Positions 63,834 through 64,000 of a DNA stretch of 64,000 nucleotides are shown piece after piece. A program made the translations under genes and the position numbers. The stretch comes from Rhodococcus oryzae. GTDB lineage: Bacteria > Actinomycetota > Actinomycetes > Mycobacteriales > Mycobacteriaceae. Under the pieces are notes generated by a model. It ran no database searches, was not told the DNA's origin, and saw only the letters and a program-made list of their open reading frames with translations. The stretch is from NCBI RefSeq assembly GCF_005049235.1, contig NZ_SUMD01000006.1, positions 305,594-369,593 of the forward strand, written 5' to 3'. The number at the start of each line of letters is the position of its first letter. The first letter of the stretch is position 1.

Positions 63834-64000
63834 ATGTTCGAGAACGGTGGCGTCGGCGGGGTGAGGTCCGGTGTCGAGGCGGAGGTCGCCTCGTTGCTGG
63901 CCGACGTCGCTGCTCTCGACGAGGTTGCCTGGTCGTGTCGGGCGGAGAATCGGTTGGCGGCGCGGAAGGTGTTGGCGGCGGGCCGGTTCTGGGAGTCGTG
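63834..64000 (+). CDS. DUF222 (13E12-type) protein, N-terminal part, cut by the window edge
   Basis: The visible 55 codons begin at the ATG 63834. The product starts MFENGG and continues with VASLLADVAALDEVAWSCRAENRLAARKVLAAGRFWES, a helical pattern typical of the DUF222 family. Full-length members often end in an HNH nuclease domain and are repeated many times in actinobacterial genomes (the 13E12 repeat family of M. tuberculosis). Whether an HNH domain follows cannot be seen. The reading frame stays open to base 64000. Confidence 0.75.
   Translation, partial: MFENGGVGGVRSGVEAEVASLLADVAALDEVAWSCRAENRLAARKVLAAGRFWES

Overview
The window is high-GC DNA from an actinobacterium of the order Mycobacteriales (Corynebacteriales), most like Rhodococcus, Nocardia or a close relative. 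The evidence is a WhiB4-type regulator, a sigE-rseA-htrA-tatB block with a divergent O-methyltransferase, an Mrp / transglycosylase / DUF1003 / MgtE-CBS / CorA series, and a multifunctional Kgd. From about 6 kb to 55 kb the backbone follows the gene order of the Mycobacterium tuberculosis Rv1220c-Rv1248c region. It is interrupted by blocks that do not belong to that series. The genus cannot be fixed from the sequence alone, and all similarities are recognised by eye rather than by a search.

Layout. 0-2.5 kb: the end of a class B penicillin-binding protein, convergent with an MreB-like actin homologue, then whiB4. 2.6-5.9 kb: a TetR-regulated drug-export ABC operon with a 36-bp palindromic operator over its promoter and start. 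6.0-10.1 kb: the envelope-stress locus (O-methyltransferase, sigE, rseA, htrA, tatB). 10.1-20.5 kb: a DUF3592 membrane protein, then a form I aerobic carbon monoxide dehydrogenase cluster (xdhC, coxMSL, xdhC-YHS, mobA-like, coxD, coxG, coxE). 20.5-27.3 kb: mrp, two lytic transglycosylase paralogues, a DUF1003 protein, an MgtE-N/CBS protein, a CitE-like lyase and a YflT-like stress protein.

27.3-34.1 kb: accessory genes. These are a lipoprotein class A beta-lactamase divergent from a LysR gene and an intracellular beta-lactamase-like gene (the BlaL/BlaA/BlaB arrangement known from Streptomyces cacaoi), a winged-helix protein, a membrane protein, a secreted GH5 endoglycoceramidase-like enzyme and a SUFU-family protein. 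34.1-38.7 kb: corA, a PHP phosphoesterase, marC, a small membrane protein and malic enzyme. 38.7-43.0 kb: a complete glycine-betaine/osmoprotectant importer plus a divergent lipoprotein lacking the middle domain of the same binding-protein family. 43.2-45.1 kb: a surface-anchored VWA protein. 45.2-49.3 kb: a Baeyer-Villiger monooxygenase / SDR / esterase operon with a divergent TetR gene.

49.4-51.1 kb: a membrane protein and an ATPase whose ends overlap. 51.1-54.8 kb: kgd. 54.9-60.5 kb: a two-in-one ABC exporter and an ABC-2 pair. 60.6-62.7 kb: a predicted F420-dependent oxidoreductase and a divergent MFS exporter. 62.7-64.0 kb: a solitary ccsB gene and the first 55 codons of a DUF222 (13E12-type) protein, both looking more A/T-rich than the rest.

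Working together: the sigE locus handles envelope stress. The cox cluster supplies electrons from CO, with maturation factors (XdhC, MobA-like, CoxD, CoxE) and a membrane partner (CoxG). The bla block looks like a self-contained inducible resistance unit. No tRNA, rRNA, CRISPR array or insertion sequence was recognised. The only gene-free stretch longer than 300 bases is 37129-37445.
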